Shown here piece by piece: positions 24,576 to 33,191 of a stretch of DNA of 64,000 nt. The stretch covers positions 1 through 64,000 of the forward strand of contig CAMVIM010000005.1 in the NCBI GenBank assembly GCA_947167515.1. The letters run 5' to 3'. How positions within the stretch are numbered: position 1 is the first letter of the stretch; each line of letters starts with the position of its first letter. This stretch comes from an uncultured Prevotellaceae bacterium (GTDB taxonomy: Bacteria > Bacteroidota > Bacteroidia > Bacteroidales > Bacteroidaceae). Under the pieces are notes generated by a model. That model saw nothing but the letters and a program-made list of their open reading frames with translations, made no database searches and was not told where the DNA came from. Made by a program: the position numbers and the translations under genes.

Positions 24576-27365
24576 TTACTTCTTCTTCGGGTTCTTGTTC
24601 CAGTGATACACCAGATGCGCCATGACGTAGTGCGGGAGGGAGCGGTACCATGTCTCGGTGCGACCCTGGGCGTTCACGGAGTATTGGGTGTTGCTGAGTT
24701 GGTGCAGCAGGTCGAAGGCTTCAATGCGGGCGATGAGCTTGCCCTTGAAGAACGGCTGGCTGATGGAGGCGTTCAGCACGAAGTCGTCGGTGTTCAGTTC
24801 GCTGCTGCCATAGCCGCGACGCGAGTACATGTTGCCGTCGGCTGAAAGCGTGGTGTTGATGCGCGGCAGGGTGTAGCGGGCGGAGAGGCCGTACTGGAAG
24901 TCGGTGGCGTTCAGCGTCTCAAAGTCCTGCATTTTGCCCTCCGAGTGCCGCCAGCGGATGTCGCCTGTGGCGCGGATGTTCAGCGTACCTTTATTATATT
25001 GTATGTAGGCGCCGTCGTGCAGCGTCAGGGTGTTGACAATGTTCTCCTCGCTCGCCGTCATGCCCGTGAGCATGGCGTGGTCGATGGAGTGATGATAGCC
25101 TGCATCGGCGTTGGTCTGCCACGACCAGTAGCGGTTCTTGTCGATGGTGCGGCTGAAGTCAAACTTCGCATTCAGACGATAGGCTCCGCTGACGTTCATG
25201 GGCTGATAGGTATAGACGCCGCTCACGGGGTCGTAGCTCGCCGACTGCGCCGTCTGCCGGTGGTAGATGTCGGCCGATGTGCCCACGTGCCATTGCTGCT
25301 GGTTGCGCCCTGCCTTGTTCGAATAGTCTATGCCGAAGTTGGAGGTGACGAAGCTCTTGAGGTCGGGATTGCCCAGCTTGACGACGAGCGGCTGGCTGTC
25401 GTCGCGATAGGTGATGCGGTCGGAGAGGTTGGCAGCACTGCGCTTGTGACTGGCGTGTATTCTGAAATCCTGCTTGCCGTCTTCCGAGGCATGTCTGAAC
25501 GATGCCGAGGTATTCACGAACATCGTGTTCTGCCGTGCCAGCGTGTCGAGACGCCCCCGCTGATAGTCGAGCGACTCGTGGCGTATGGGGACGCTGATGC
25601 CCACGTTCCAGCGCTGATAGTCGATGGTGAACGGAGCGTTGGGATTCATCTTGTATTTCCCCTTGCCCGAGAACGAGAGGCCGACCGTGTTCTCCACAGC
25701 GTTCGTCCGGCTGTCGTATGAGTTGTTGAAGTCCGTGATGGCCGTCAGCGCGTCTATCTGCGAGGCCAGCAGCAACGTGTCAGGATGGTACAGGTAGTCG
25801 TGGGCGTCGATGCGAACCAGATTGACGCTTTCGCCCACCTGCATTTCCACGCCCTTGAACAGCTTCATGTTGTAGTTCAAGGTTGCAGCACCCCATGTCG
25901 TGCGATTGCTGATGTCATCCACATTATGCTGAACGCTCTGCTGCGGGTTCACGTATTGCCGTGTGCTGTATCTCATGGCCGATTCCGACTCGTTCTCACT
26001 ATGCTGTGCCCTAACGTAGAAGTTGATATGCTGCTGGTTCTTGCCCACGTTGAATGCGCCCTGCGCCTCCATGCCTCCGCTCCATGCCTTCCCCTCGTTG
26101 AAGCCACGGTTGCGCTGCGATGCCGTCAGCGTGTCGTTCCACTGGTCGAACATGGAACTGAACGCGCCGTGGTTCTTGGAATAGCTGAAATCGGCAACCG
26201 CATAGAGATAGAAGGGCTTGGTCAGCGTGAACGCATTCCGCGCATTCCATTGGCGGTTGCTGGCCCGGCTGAAACTCTCAGTCAGCGACGTAGGCGTAAG
26301 CCCTTGCAGGAATTGCTCATAGCGGCTTCTTGACTCGCTGACGTCGGTTGTTGAGGTGTAGGAGGCCGTCAGGTTGTTCTTCACCTTGTCTTCTTTGGCA
26401 TGGTAGTCTATTTCTCCCGCGACGCTTCTGGTCGTGAGCATATTCTTCGGCATCGTGGCGGGTGTCCAGTTGCCCGACTGCCCGATGTGGCGCGTCTCGT
26501 TCACATTGTTCACGTTGCCCAACAGCGTGAAACGGTAATGGTCGCTGAAGCCGAGGGCAAACGCACGGGCAAGCCAGCGGTCGTTTGTTCCTGCCGCCGC
26601 CTCCGCGTTGGCGATGTAGCCGCGCTGGTACTCCTGCTTCAGGTTCACGTCCATCACAAACGACTTGGCATCCACGTCGTAGCCCAGCGCCTTGCTCATG
26701 TCCGACTGCTTGTCATAGACCTTGATGTTCTGCACCGTGTAGTACGGCAGGTTTTCCAGCAGCACCTTCCGGTTGCCCTTGAAGAACGAGCGCGAGCCGA
26801 GCATCAGTTCGTCCACCTTGCGCCCGTTGACAAAAATCTCGCCCCCGTCGTTCATCGTCACACCCGGCATCTGCCGTATCAGTGCGTCGAGCATCGAGCC
26901 GTCGGGCAGTTTGAACGCCGTGGCATCATAGACCAGCGTATCGCCGCGATAGAACATTTTTACGCGAGTGGCCTTCACCACCACCTCCTTCAGTTCCTTC
27001 TCCCGCATCTTGCGCATCTCTATCGTCGGCACTTCCACCTCCGTCTGCCCCGTGATGTTCACCCGCTGCCACACATCGTCGTAGTCCTGCAGCCAGGCAT
27101 GGACGAGCACGGCGTTTGCATCCGTCTTCACCTTCGACGAAAAAACGGCATACAACGGTTGGTCGCTGCGTTTGTAGATGGTCATCTTTGCCGTGTCGAG
27201 CACGGTGCTGTCGGCCCTGCATATTGTTACCTTTGCGTGGCTCAGCGGAATCTTCAGGAATCCGTCCTCCACAGAGCCAGATAGTTCTATTTCTCTCTGC
27301 GTCTGCGCCCATGTGCTGCATACGGCGGCGAGGGCGAGGATGATGGTAATGATTTGTCGTTTCAT
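24576..27365 (-). CDS. Second outer-membrane beta-barrel protein of the GLPGLI operon
   Basis: A 929-aa protein with a signal peptide (1-20, ending TWAQ). An N-terminal beta-sandwich-like domain follows (about 25-120; it lacks an obvious carboxypeptidase-regulatory consensus). Next is a plug-like part (DGSMLDALIRQMPGVTMNDGGEIFVNG) and a barrel of the outer-membrane b-brl_3 type. The C-terminus NKNPKKK extends past the last strand (VMAHLVYHW). It is a distant paralogue of 21042-23732. The gap to the upstream GLPGLI gene is 3 bases, so the two are cotranslated. The likely role is passage or assembly of a peptide or small ligand at the outer membrane; this is inference. Confidence 0.85.
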   Translation of the reverse strand: MKRQIITIILALAAVCSTWAQTQREIELSGSVEDGFLKIPLSHAKVTICRADSTVLDTAKMTIYKRSDQPLYAVFSSKVKTDANAVLVHAWLQDYDDVWQRVNITGQTEVEVPTIEMRKMREKELKEVVVKATRVKMFYRGDTLVYDATAFKLPDGSMLDALIRQMPGVTMNDGGEIFVNGRKVDELMLGSRSFFKGNRKVLLENLPYYTVQNIKVYDKQSDMSKALGYDVDAKSFVMDVNLKQEYQRGYIANAEAAAGTNDRWLARAFALGFSDHYRFTLLGNVNNVNETRHIGQSGNWTPATMPKNMLTTRSVAGEIDYHAKEDKVKNNLTASYTSTTDVSESRSRYEQFLQGLTPTSLTESFSRASNRQWNARNAFTLTKPFYLYAVADFSYSKNHGAFSSMFDQWNDTLTASQRNRGFNEGKAWSGGMEAQGAFNVGKNQQHINFYVRAQHSENESESAMRYSTRQYVNPQQSVQHNVDDISNRTTWGAATLNYNMKLFKGVEMQVGESVNLVRIDAHDYLYHPDTLLLASQIDALTAITDFNNSYDSRTNAVENTVGLSFSGKGKYKMNPNAPFTIDYQRWNVGISVPIRHESLDYQRGRLDTLARQNTMFVNTSASFRHASEDGKQDFRIHASHKRSAANLSDRITYRDDSQPLVVKLGNPDLKSFVTSNFGIDYSNKAGRNQQQWHVGTSADIYHRQTAQSASYDPVSGVYTYQPMNVSGAYRLNAKFDFSRTIDKNRYWSWQTNADAGYHHSIDHAMLTGMTASEENIVNTLTLHDGAYIQYNKGTLNIRATGDIRWRHSEGKMQDFETLNATDFQYGLSARYTLPRINTTLSADGNMYSRRGYGSSELNTDDFVLNASISQPFFKGKLIARIEAFDLLHQLSNTQYSVNAQGRTETWYRSLPHYVMAHLVYHWNKNPKKK

Positions 27366-27368
27366 ATT

Positions 27369-28202
27369 TTATTTCAATTCCAGTGGTTGATACACATGTG
27401 CCTTCGTCAGCAGCGGATGACCGCCATTGGCGAGTATGAGTTGCTGGCTGTTGTGGTTGAGGACGGACACATCCGTGAGGCTTCCCTGGAGGTTAGGCAC
27501 ATAGTATGTGGGATTCTTTGCATACAGACGGTTGCCATAAATCTCATTCTTATGCTTCAACAGTTTGGCGTACTTCATGCGTTGCACATCAGGCCCCTGC
27601 TCTGGTGCAGTGATGGGCGATGTCTCACGTCTCAACACCGCAAGGCTGAACGTGTGCGCCTTACTCTCAGCCTTAACAATTAGCCCCGGCAAACCACGCA
27701 AACGCCACGGTCCTGCCGACGATGGAACCTCCTCGGTGTAATAAACTTGCCACTCCACGCCTCGGAATGTTGCCGTGGCTTGCTGACAGAGATAGCCGCT
27801 TATGGTGATGGTGTCCTCCGATAGTGTCCATATTATGTCAGGTGTTGGCTCATAGCCCTCATACTCGTGTGGAAAAATGAACTCGCGTATGGTGGTTTGT
27901 CCATTAGGTAGGCCAACCCATATCGTCGGCATGTGCATAAGAGCCTCTTGGAACCCTGCTGCCACATCAGTCTTTGAAGCCTCGTCAGTAAACGGATAGG
28001 CAGAGAACGGCATCGACTTCGTCACCCTCCGTCCTACCTGCACCACGACCTGCATCCTGTCCGTGACAGGTGTTGCCTCGTCGTTCAGTGTTCTACACTC
28101 ATAGTCGTACACAGCCACGAACTGAATTGAGTCAATCACTTCTTGTGCCGATGCCGACGCAGCCAGCATCACATATAATATAATGTGTAGGAGTCGTTTC
28201 AT
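27369..28202 (-). CDS. GLPGLI family protein 2
   Basis: A 277-aa exported protein. Core: VYYTEEVPSSAGPWRLRGLPGLIVKAESKAHTFSL; C-terminus HVYQPLELK. Its first 20 residues are identical to those of the barrel protein at 21042-23732, and the DNA around both starts is nearly identical over about 65 bp. The signal peptide was therefore copied between unlike genes. It sits directly upstream of the second barrel. Confidence 0.9.
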   Translation of the reverse strand: MKRLLHIILYVMLAASASAQEVIDSIQFVAVYDYECRTLNDEATPVTDRMQVVVQVGRRVTKSMPFSAYPFTDEASKTDVAAGFQEALMHMPTIWVGLPNGQTTIREFIFPHEYEGYEPTPDIIWTLSEDTITISGYLCQQATATFRGVEWQVYYTEEVPSSAGPWRLRGLPGLIVKAESKAHTFSLAVLRRETSPITAPEQGPDVQRMKYAKLLKHKNEIYGNRLYAKNPTYYVPNLQGSLTDVSVLNHNSQQLILANGGHPLLTKAHVYQPLELK

Positions 28203-28209
28203 CGTTGTC

Positions 28210-29025
28210 TTATTCTAATTCAAGGGGCTTATACACATGGCTCTTCTGTAGAATCATCATGTGGGAGTTATAGCCGACAGAATAGAAAGTTCCATTTACA
28301 TTGACTTCCAGCACCTCGTCAGCTCCTTCGGGCACATAGTATGTTGGCTCCTTGGGGTAGCGGGGATTGCCCAATGTCTTTTTCTTGAACGCCATCAGTT
28401 TCTTGCGGCTCAGTTTCTGGTACTCAGGATTGCCAATCATATTGATGTCGCGCACCTCGTTCTTTGTTTCATAGAGCGTGAAGCAGTGAATTCCCTCGCT
28501 GTCTTCGGCTTTGATAATCAGTCCCGGCAGTCCGCGCAGTTTCCACGGGCCAGCCGACGAGGGCATTTCCTCGGTGTACCACGCCGTCCACCGCTTGCCG
28601 TAGAGTTTGCCCGTGGCCCGATGGCAGGGCAGTCCGCTGATGGTCAGCGTGTCCTCCGTCAGCGTCCAGTCCACCTTGGCCATTGGTTCATGGGTCTCGT
28701 AGCGATAGGGATAAATGGGTTCGACGGCTACGACCGACGACTTTTCCACATCGGTCAGCACGTTCTGGAAGTGCATGGAGAATGCATCCAACATTTCCTG
28801 ACTTGCCCGTCCGTCCTTGTTGTAGGAAAGTACGGTAGTGCAATACGTGGCACGTGTGCCCACCAGCAGAGCCAGCCGTATCGAGTCCGTGACGTTCCGC
28901 CCCTCGTCGTCCTGCGTCTGAATGGTGTAGTTGTAGAAGGCTACAAACTGTGTTGAATCAATCTTCTCGGCCTGCGCTCCTATCGTCAGCGCGAGGGCCA
29001 TCATGGTCACTAAAATCTTTTTCAT
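28210..29025 (-). CDS. GLPGLI family protein 3
   Basis: A 271-aa exported protein (MKKILVTMMALALTIGAQA). Core WYTEEMPSSAGPWKLRGLPGLIIKAEDSEGIHCF; C-terminus HVYKPLELE. Closest relative in the window is GLPGLI 1 (23740-24549); the two share most residues over their whole length. Cys and His residues in GLPCHRATGKLYGK are conserved between them. Confidence 0.9.
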   Translation of the reverse strand: MKKILVTMMALALTIGAQAEKIDSTQFVAFYNYTIQTQDDEGRNVTDSIRLALLVGTRATYCTTVLSYNKDGRASQEMLDAFSMHFQNVLTDVEKSSVVAVEPIYPYRYETHEPMAKVDWTLTEDTLTISGLPCHRATGKLYGKRWTAWYTEEMPSSAGPWKLRGLPGLIIKAEDSEGIHCFTLYETKNEVRDINMIGNPEYQKLSRKKLMAFKKKTLGNPRYPKEPTYYVPEGADEVLEVNVNGTFYSVGYNSHMMILQKSHVYKPLELE

Positions 29026-29045
29026 GTTGATGAATGTTTATGGGG

Positions 29046-29912
29046 TTACTTCAATTCCAACGGCTGGTACTTATTCACTTTCTTGGGGATAATCATGTCG
29101 GTGGCAACGACTGAGATTTTATCTTCGGCAGGAGGCTCCGGCCCGCCAGCCCACATTTCGATGATGTTCAGGTGGTCGTAGGTGCCGTCGGGGATGTAGT
29201 AGCGTGGATTCTGCACGTACTGCTTCGAGCAGAAGGTCTTGTTGCGGCGGGTTATGAACTTGTTGCGCTCCATCGTCGTGTAGCCGTTCTTGCCCATATA
29301 GCCCATCTTGGCCGTCTGCTGCATCAGCCCTGCGAAGTCGAAACGGAAAATGCCGTCCTTGTCTTCAGCCTTCAGAATCATGCCGGGCAGTCCGCGCAAC
29401 TTCCACGGGCCGTAGGGTGCCGACACTTCCTCCGAGTACCATACCGTCCATGTCCTGCCGCCATATTTGCCAACGGCCTTCTGACACAGGTAGCCGCCCA
29501 CTGTCAGCGTATCGTCCGTCAGTTCCCATTGGAAGTCGGGCATCGGCTCCGTGTAGAAGTAGCGGTTGGGTGTAATCTTGTCGAACACACTCACTTCGCC
29601 CTCGGGATAACCCATGTAGAGGACGAACAGATTATACTTCCTCGCCACCCACTCGCCTAACTGATAGTCCTTGTTCATACCTTCACTAAAGTTTTCCATC
29701 ATTGTGCGGTTATACTCCTTGCACATCGCCGTGTGGTTGCCTACCACCACGGCCAGCCGCACAGAGTCCGTCACTGCGTCACCTTCCCTGTCCGTCGTGT
29801 TTGTCATGAAGTCATAGGCCACCACGAACTGTGCTTGGTCTATACTGTCGTTCTGTGCCCGTGCTGCTATCGTCAGCACCAAGGCCATCATGGTCACTAA
29901 AATCTTTTTCAT
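29046..29912 (-). CDS. GLPGLI family protein 4 (GLPGMI variant)
   Basis: A 288-aa exported protein with signal peptide ending IAARAQ. The signature reads WYSEEVSAPYGPWKLRGLPGMILKA, with Met replacing Leu. It has an extra segment MAGGPEPPAEDKI near the C-terminus before KYQPLELK. It is 20 bases from the next operon gene. Confidence 0.88.
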   Translation of the reverse strand: MKKILVTMMALVLTIAARAQNDSIDQAQFVVAYDFMTNTTDREGDAVTDSVRLAVVVGNHTAMCKEYNRTMMENFSEGMNKDYQLGEWVARKYNLFVLYMGYPEGEVSVFDKITPNRYFYTEPMPDFQWELTDDTLTVGGYLCQKAVGKYGGRTWTVWYSEEVSAPYGPWKLRGLPGMILKAEDKDGIFRFDFAGLMQQTAKMGYMGKNGYTTMERNKFITRRNKTFCSKQYVQNPRYYIPDGTYDHLNIIEMWAGGPEPPAEDKISVVATDMIIPKKVNKYQPLELK

Positions 29913-29920
29913 GCTGCTTT

Positions 29921-30805
29921 TTATTTCTGTTCTAAAGGTTGATATTGTCGGGGATTAGATATTATGACAACTCCGGCGACACTCCTTACATTATCGCCAG
30001 CAGAGTTAAAACTGTTCTCCACATAGCCGAAGGCCGTCATTGGGTCTGGAGCATAGTAGGTGGGATTCTTTACATAACGACTATTGCCCAGTATATTTTT
30101 CTTATATGCAAGAAATGCAGATGCTTTCATCTTCTGATAATCCACACGCTGACCTGCAAATTTGCCATGACCATCAGGCACAAACCAAGTGACATACTCG
30201 GTAAAGACCATCGGCTGTTCCTCTTTTAGTAATCCGCAAAGCGTAAAAGTGTGTATGCCTTTGGTATCGGTGGCTTTCGTTATGAGACCGGGCAGCCCTC
30301 CTAACTTCCACGGCCCGATGCTGGAAGGAATTTCTTCTGTATAGAAGGCGTTCCATGTCAGACCATGATATTCTGTCGTGGCCGACTGACAAGCATAGCC
30401 GCAGATGCTGTCTTGCGCATCCGTCAGTTCCCACTTCTGCTTTTCCAGAACCTCGTCTGTCTGGTAACGGTATGGGTAAAGCATCTCATGTGTTGTTATC
30501 CGGCCTTCGGGATAGTTCATGAAGACTGTACTCATGTGCATCTGGGCAGCCTGATAGCCGTCTGCTATACGAGAGCCTCCTTTCTTCTGTCTTTCATACT
30601 CTTCGTAAGGGAAACTCTTTGTGATGCCGTCTGACATTTGCACGGCAATAAGCATAGAGTCTGTTACTGATAGCCCATCTACATCTAAAGTTTTGCACTC
30701 ATAGCGGTAGATTGCCGCTAACTTCGACACGCCGATTGTGTCTCTTTGTGCCTGCGCTGCTATCGTCAGCACCAAGGTCATTGTTGTCATTAAAATCTTT
30801 TTCAT
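29921..30805 (-). CDS. GLPGLI family protein 5, first gene of the operon
   Basis: A 294-aa exported protein (MKKILMTTMTLVLTIAAQA). Signature FYTEEIPSSIGPWKLGGLPGLITKATDTKGIHTF. It has an inserted segment around FTEYVTWFVPDGHGKFAGQ and ends QYQPLEQK. It is the most divergent of the five and the promoter-proximal gene. No full TAnnTTTG element is obvious directly upstream. Confidence 0.88.
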   Translation of the reverse strand: MKKILMTTMTLVLTIAAQAQRDTIGVSKLAAIYRYECKTLDVDGLSVTDSMLIAVQMSDGITKSFPYEEYERQKKGGSRIADGYQAAQMHMSTVFMNYPEGRITTHEMLYPYRYQTDEVLEKQKWELTDAQDSICGYACQSATTEYHGLTWNAFYTEEIPSSIGPWKLGGLPGLITKATDTKGIHTFTLCGLLKEEQPMVFTEYVTWFVPDGHGKFAGQRVDYQKMKASAFLAYKKNILGNSRYVKNPTYYAPDPMTAFGYVENSFNSAGDNVRSVAGVVIISNPRQYQPLEQK

Positions 30806-31033
30806 TGGTCTTTATGTTTGTCTGTTGTTTTTTTGCTAAGTTAATCTGAACTTTTAGATAGGAGCGGGTGCAAATGTGTGAGAAAGAGGGCTTAACGAAG
30901 GGGTTTCACTTCTTTTTCTGCAACTTTTCACCAAGGGGGGGAAGAGGTTTCCCCTTCGTGGCTTTTTGTTTCGTCGTCAAAGTTAGTCGGTCTTGACAAG
31001 GTTGCGGAAAAGAAATGTGTGAAAAAATCGAGA

Positions 31034-31075
31034 GTGTCTAATTTTTAGACACTTTTGTGTCCATATTTTGGACAC
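31034..31075. repeat. Two hairpin units at 23-bp period
   Basis: GTGTCTAATTTTTAGACAC (31034, 8-bp arms) and GTGTCCATATTTTGGACAC (31057) lie exactly 23 bp apart, each followed by a T-rich 4-base spacer. Confidence 0.9.
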
Positions 31076-31191
31076 TCTTGGTTGGGTTATGGGGAAAGAC
31101 GGCCTCTGTGTTCCGGGAAAAAGTGGCTTTCGTGTAACATGAGCAGGAAAAGATGTATCAAAGCGAGTGGGCTGGAACGGGCTTTTTTGCC

Positions 31192-31199
31192 TACTTTTG
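31192..31199 (+). promoter_or_regulatory. -7 element for the GH43 operon
   Basis: TACTTTTG matches TAnnTTTG and lies 27 bases before the ATG at 31227. Confidence 0.5.
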
Positions 31200-31226
31200 C
31201 ATCGATTTACAATCGACAACTGACCT

Positions 31227-33179
31227 ATGAAGAAGTCAATTTCTATTTTACTACTGTGTGCGCCGCTGGCTCTGATGGCTCAGAATCCTGTCATTCGCCA
31301 TCAGTTTGCGGCCGACCCGACGGCTCGGGTTTTTAACAACAGGGTGTATGTCTATCCTTCGCACGACATTCCTGCTCCTGAAGGACAGCGGCAGGACTGG
31401 TTCTGCATGGAGGACTATCATGTCTATTCGTCGGAAAACCTGACCGAATGGGAAGACCATGGAGTGATTGTCACTCAAAACAGGGTGCCGTGGGTGAAGC
31501 CAGACTCCTATGCGATGTGGGCACCCGACTGTGTGTGCAAGGGGAACAGGTATTTTTTCTTTTTTCCTGCTGCACCTAAGGAGGGCAGAGGGTTTGCGGT
31601 GGGTGTGGCTACAGCCGACAAGCCTGAGGGGCCGTTCACTTGCGAACCAGAACCCATCGAGGGCGTGGTGGGCATCGACCCCTGTGTGCTCATTGACGAT
31701 GACGGCCAAAGTTTTCTCTACTGGTCGGGCATGGGCATTCGGGGGGCACGTCTCGCCGCGAACATGAAGGAACTGGAGGGTGACGCTCTGCAGATGGAAG
31801 GTCTTCCTGAAGGTTTCAAGGAGGGACCTTTCGCTTTCAAGCGTGGCGGATGGTACTATCTCACGTTTCCCTGGGTGAGAAAGGAAGGGGGAACGGAGAC
31901 ATTGGCTTATGCGATGTCGAAGAATCCGCTGGGGCCTTGGGATTTCAAGGGCATCATCATGGCGGAGCATGCGAATGGATGCTGGACGAACCACCACAGC
32001 ATCACCGAGTATAAGGGTATGTGGTATTTGTTTTATCACCACAATGACTACTCGCCCAGCATGGACAAACGTCGTTCGGTGTGCATAGACCGTCTCAATT
32101 TTCGCGCCGATGGCACCATTGAGGAGGTGAGGCCAACCCTGAGAGGAGTGGGCGTGAACAGGGCTACGGAGTGCCTCGAAGTGGACAGATACAGTTCGGC
32201 AAGCGACGATGTGACGATTGCGCATCACGACACGCTCAACACGTTCAGAGGATGGTTCGCCACACTTCCATCGAAGGGGAGTTTTGTCCGTTATAATGAT
32301 GTGGATTTCAGCGGAGTGAAGGACGCTTATTTAATTGCTAATGTAAAAGCAAATGCCAACACGGAATTATGGGTACGTGAGAAAGATGCCAAGGGAAAAG
32401 TGTTGGCCAAAATCAAGATTGTGTGCATCAGCGAGGGGCAGTATCGCCGCGACCAACGTGGACAATGGTTGCATGTGACGGCTCCGCTGCAGTATGTGCC
32501 ACAAGGGGTGACCGACCTCTGCATCACGTGCGAGGGCGAAGGCGCCTCCATCGATTGGATTCAGGTGAAAAACCGTCAGACTTACTTCAAGCCTGTGGGT
32601 GCTCAGCCTTCAACGCCCGATGCCGATGGCTTCATTCGCCGATGGACGGTATTGGAGCCTATTGACAAGCCCAACCGCAGCAACACCGTCTTTACTGACA
32701 CCTATCTGCGCGAGCATTTCAACAAGGAATATTTCCCCCAGCAGTTCAGCGTTCTACCGAAGAATGGACAGAAAGTGAAGGTGGAAAAGCAGACGCTCAC
32801 TTGGCATGCGCTGGAAAGCATGGCTTACAACGTGAAGCTGTTCCGTTTTGCCGAGGAACAGAAGAAGCAGGTGTATGGTGTGCTCTTCTGGGTGGTGACC
32901 ACAATTGATTGTCCAGAGGAGATGCCGAATGTGCGTCTGGCTGTCGGATCCAACTCCGCCTCGATGTGGTGGCTCAACGGAGAGGAAGCCCTCCTCCTGT
33001 CGGGCGACCGTCGCATGGTGAAGGACGATGGCATGTCGCCACGTCTCACGCTGAAGAAGGGACGCAACGTTCTGCGTGGTGCCATCATCAACGGCCCTGG
33101 CATGAGCGACTTCTGTGTGCGCCTGCTCGACGAGAAGGGCAATCCTGTGACCAACTACACAATCATTAACAACAAATAA
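31227..33179 (+). CDS. Glycoside hydrolase family 43 with C-terminal accessory domains
   Basis: A 650-aa exported glycosidase (signal peptide ending LALMAQ). The GH43 five-blade propeller occupies about residues 20-310. The general base Asp30 is in FAADPTARVF, the pKa-modulating Asp151 in VGIDPCVLIDDDG and the general acid Glu199 in FKEGPFAF. A beta-sandwich carbohydrate-binding-like domain follows (about 330-450), then a second beta-rich region (about 480-640). Substrates are probably arabinose- or xylose-containing side chains; the subfamily cannot be fixed by eye. It is cotranscribed with the next GH43, 12 bases downstream. Confidence 0.9.
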   Translation: MKKSISILLLCAPLALMAQNPVIRHQFAADPTARVFNNRVYVYPSHDIPAPEGQRQDWFCMEDYHVYSSENLTEWEDHGVIVTQNRVPWVKPDSYAMWAPDCVCKGNRYFFFFPAAPKEGRGFAVGVATADKPEGPFTCEPEPIEGVVGIDPCVLIDDDGQSFLYWSGMGIRGARLAANMKELEGDALQMEGLPEGFKEGPFAFKRGGWYYLTFPWVRKEGGTETLAYAMSKNPLGPWDFKGIIMAEHANGCWTNHHSITEYKGMWYLFYHHNDYSPSMDKRRSVCIDRLNFRADGTIEEVRPTLRGVGVNRATECLEVDRYSSASDDVTIAHHDTLNTFRGWFATLPSKGSFVRYNDVDFSGVKDAYLIANVKANANTELWVREKDAKGKVLAKIKIVCISEGQYRRDQRGQWLHVTAPLQYVPQGVTDLCITCEGEGASIDWIQVKNRQTYFKPVGAQPSTPDADGFIRRWTVLEPIDKPNRSNTVFTDTYLREHFNKEYFPQQFSVLPKNGQKVKVEKQTLTWHALESMAYNVKLFRFAEEQKKQVYGVLFWVVTTIDCPEEMPNVRLAVGSNSASMWWLNGEEALLLSGDRRMVKDDGMSPRLTLKKGRNVLRGAIINGPGMSDFCVRLLDEKGNPVTNYTIINNK

Positions 33180-33191
33180 GAATATAGACAC

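Larger units (their letters stand above)
30806..31226. other. Divergent intergenic region
   Basis: Separates the GLPGLI operon from the GH43 genes. It contains an inverted repeat ACGAAGGGG/CCCCTTCGT (about 30896-30957), the 23-bp palindromic pair at 31034-31075 and the GH43 promoter. No gene is seen. Confidence 0.6.
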
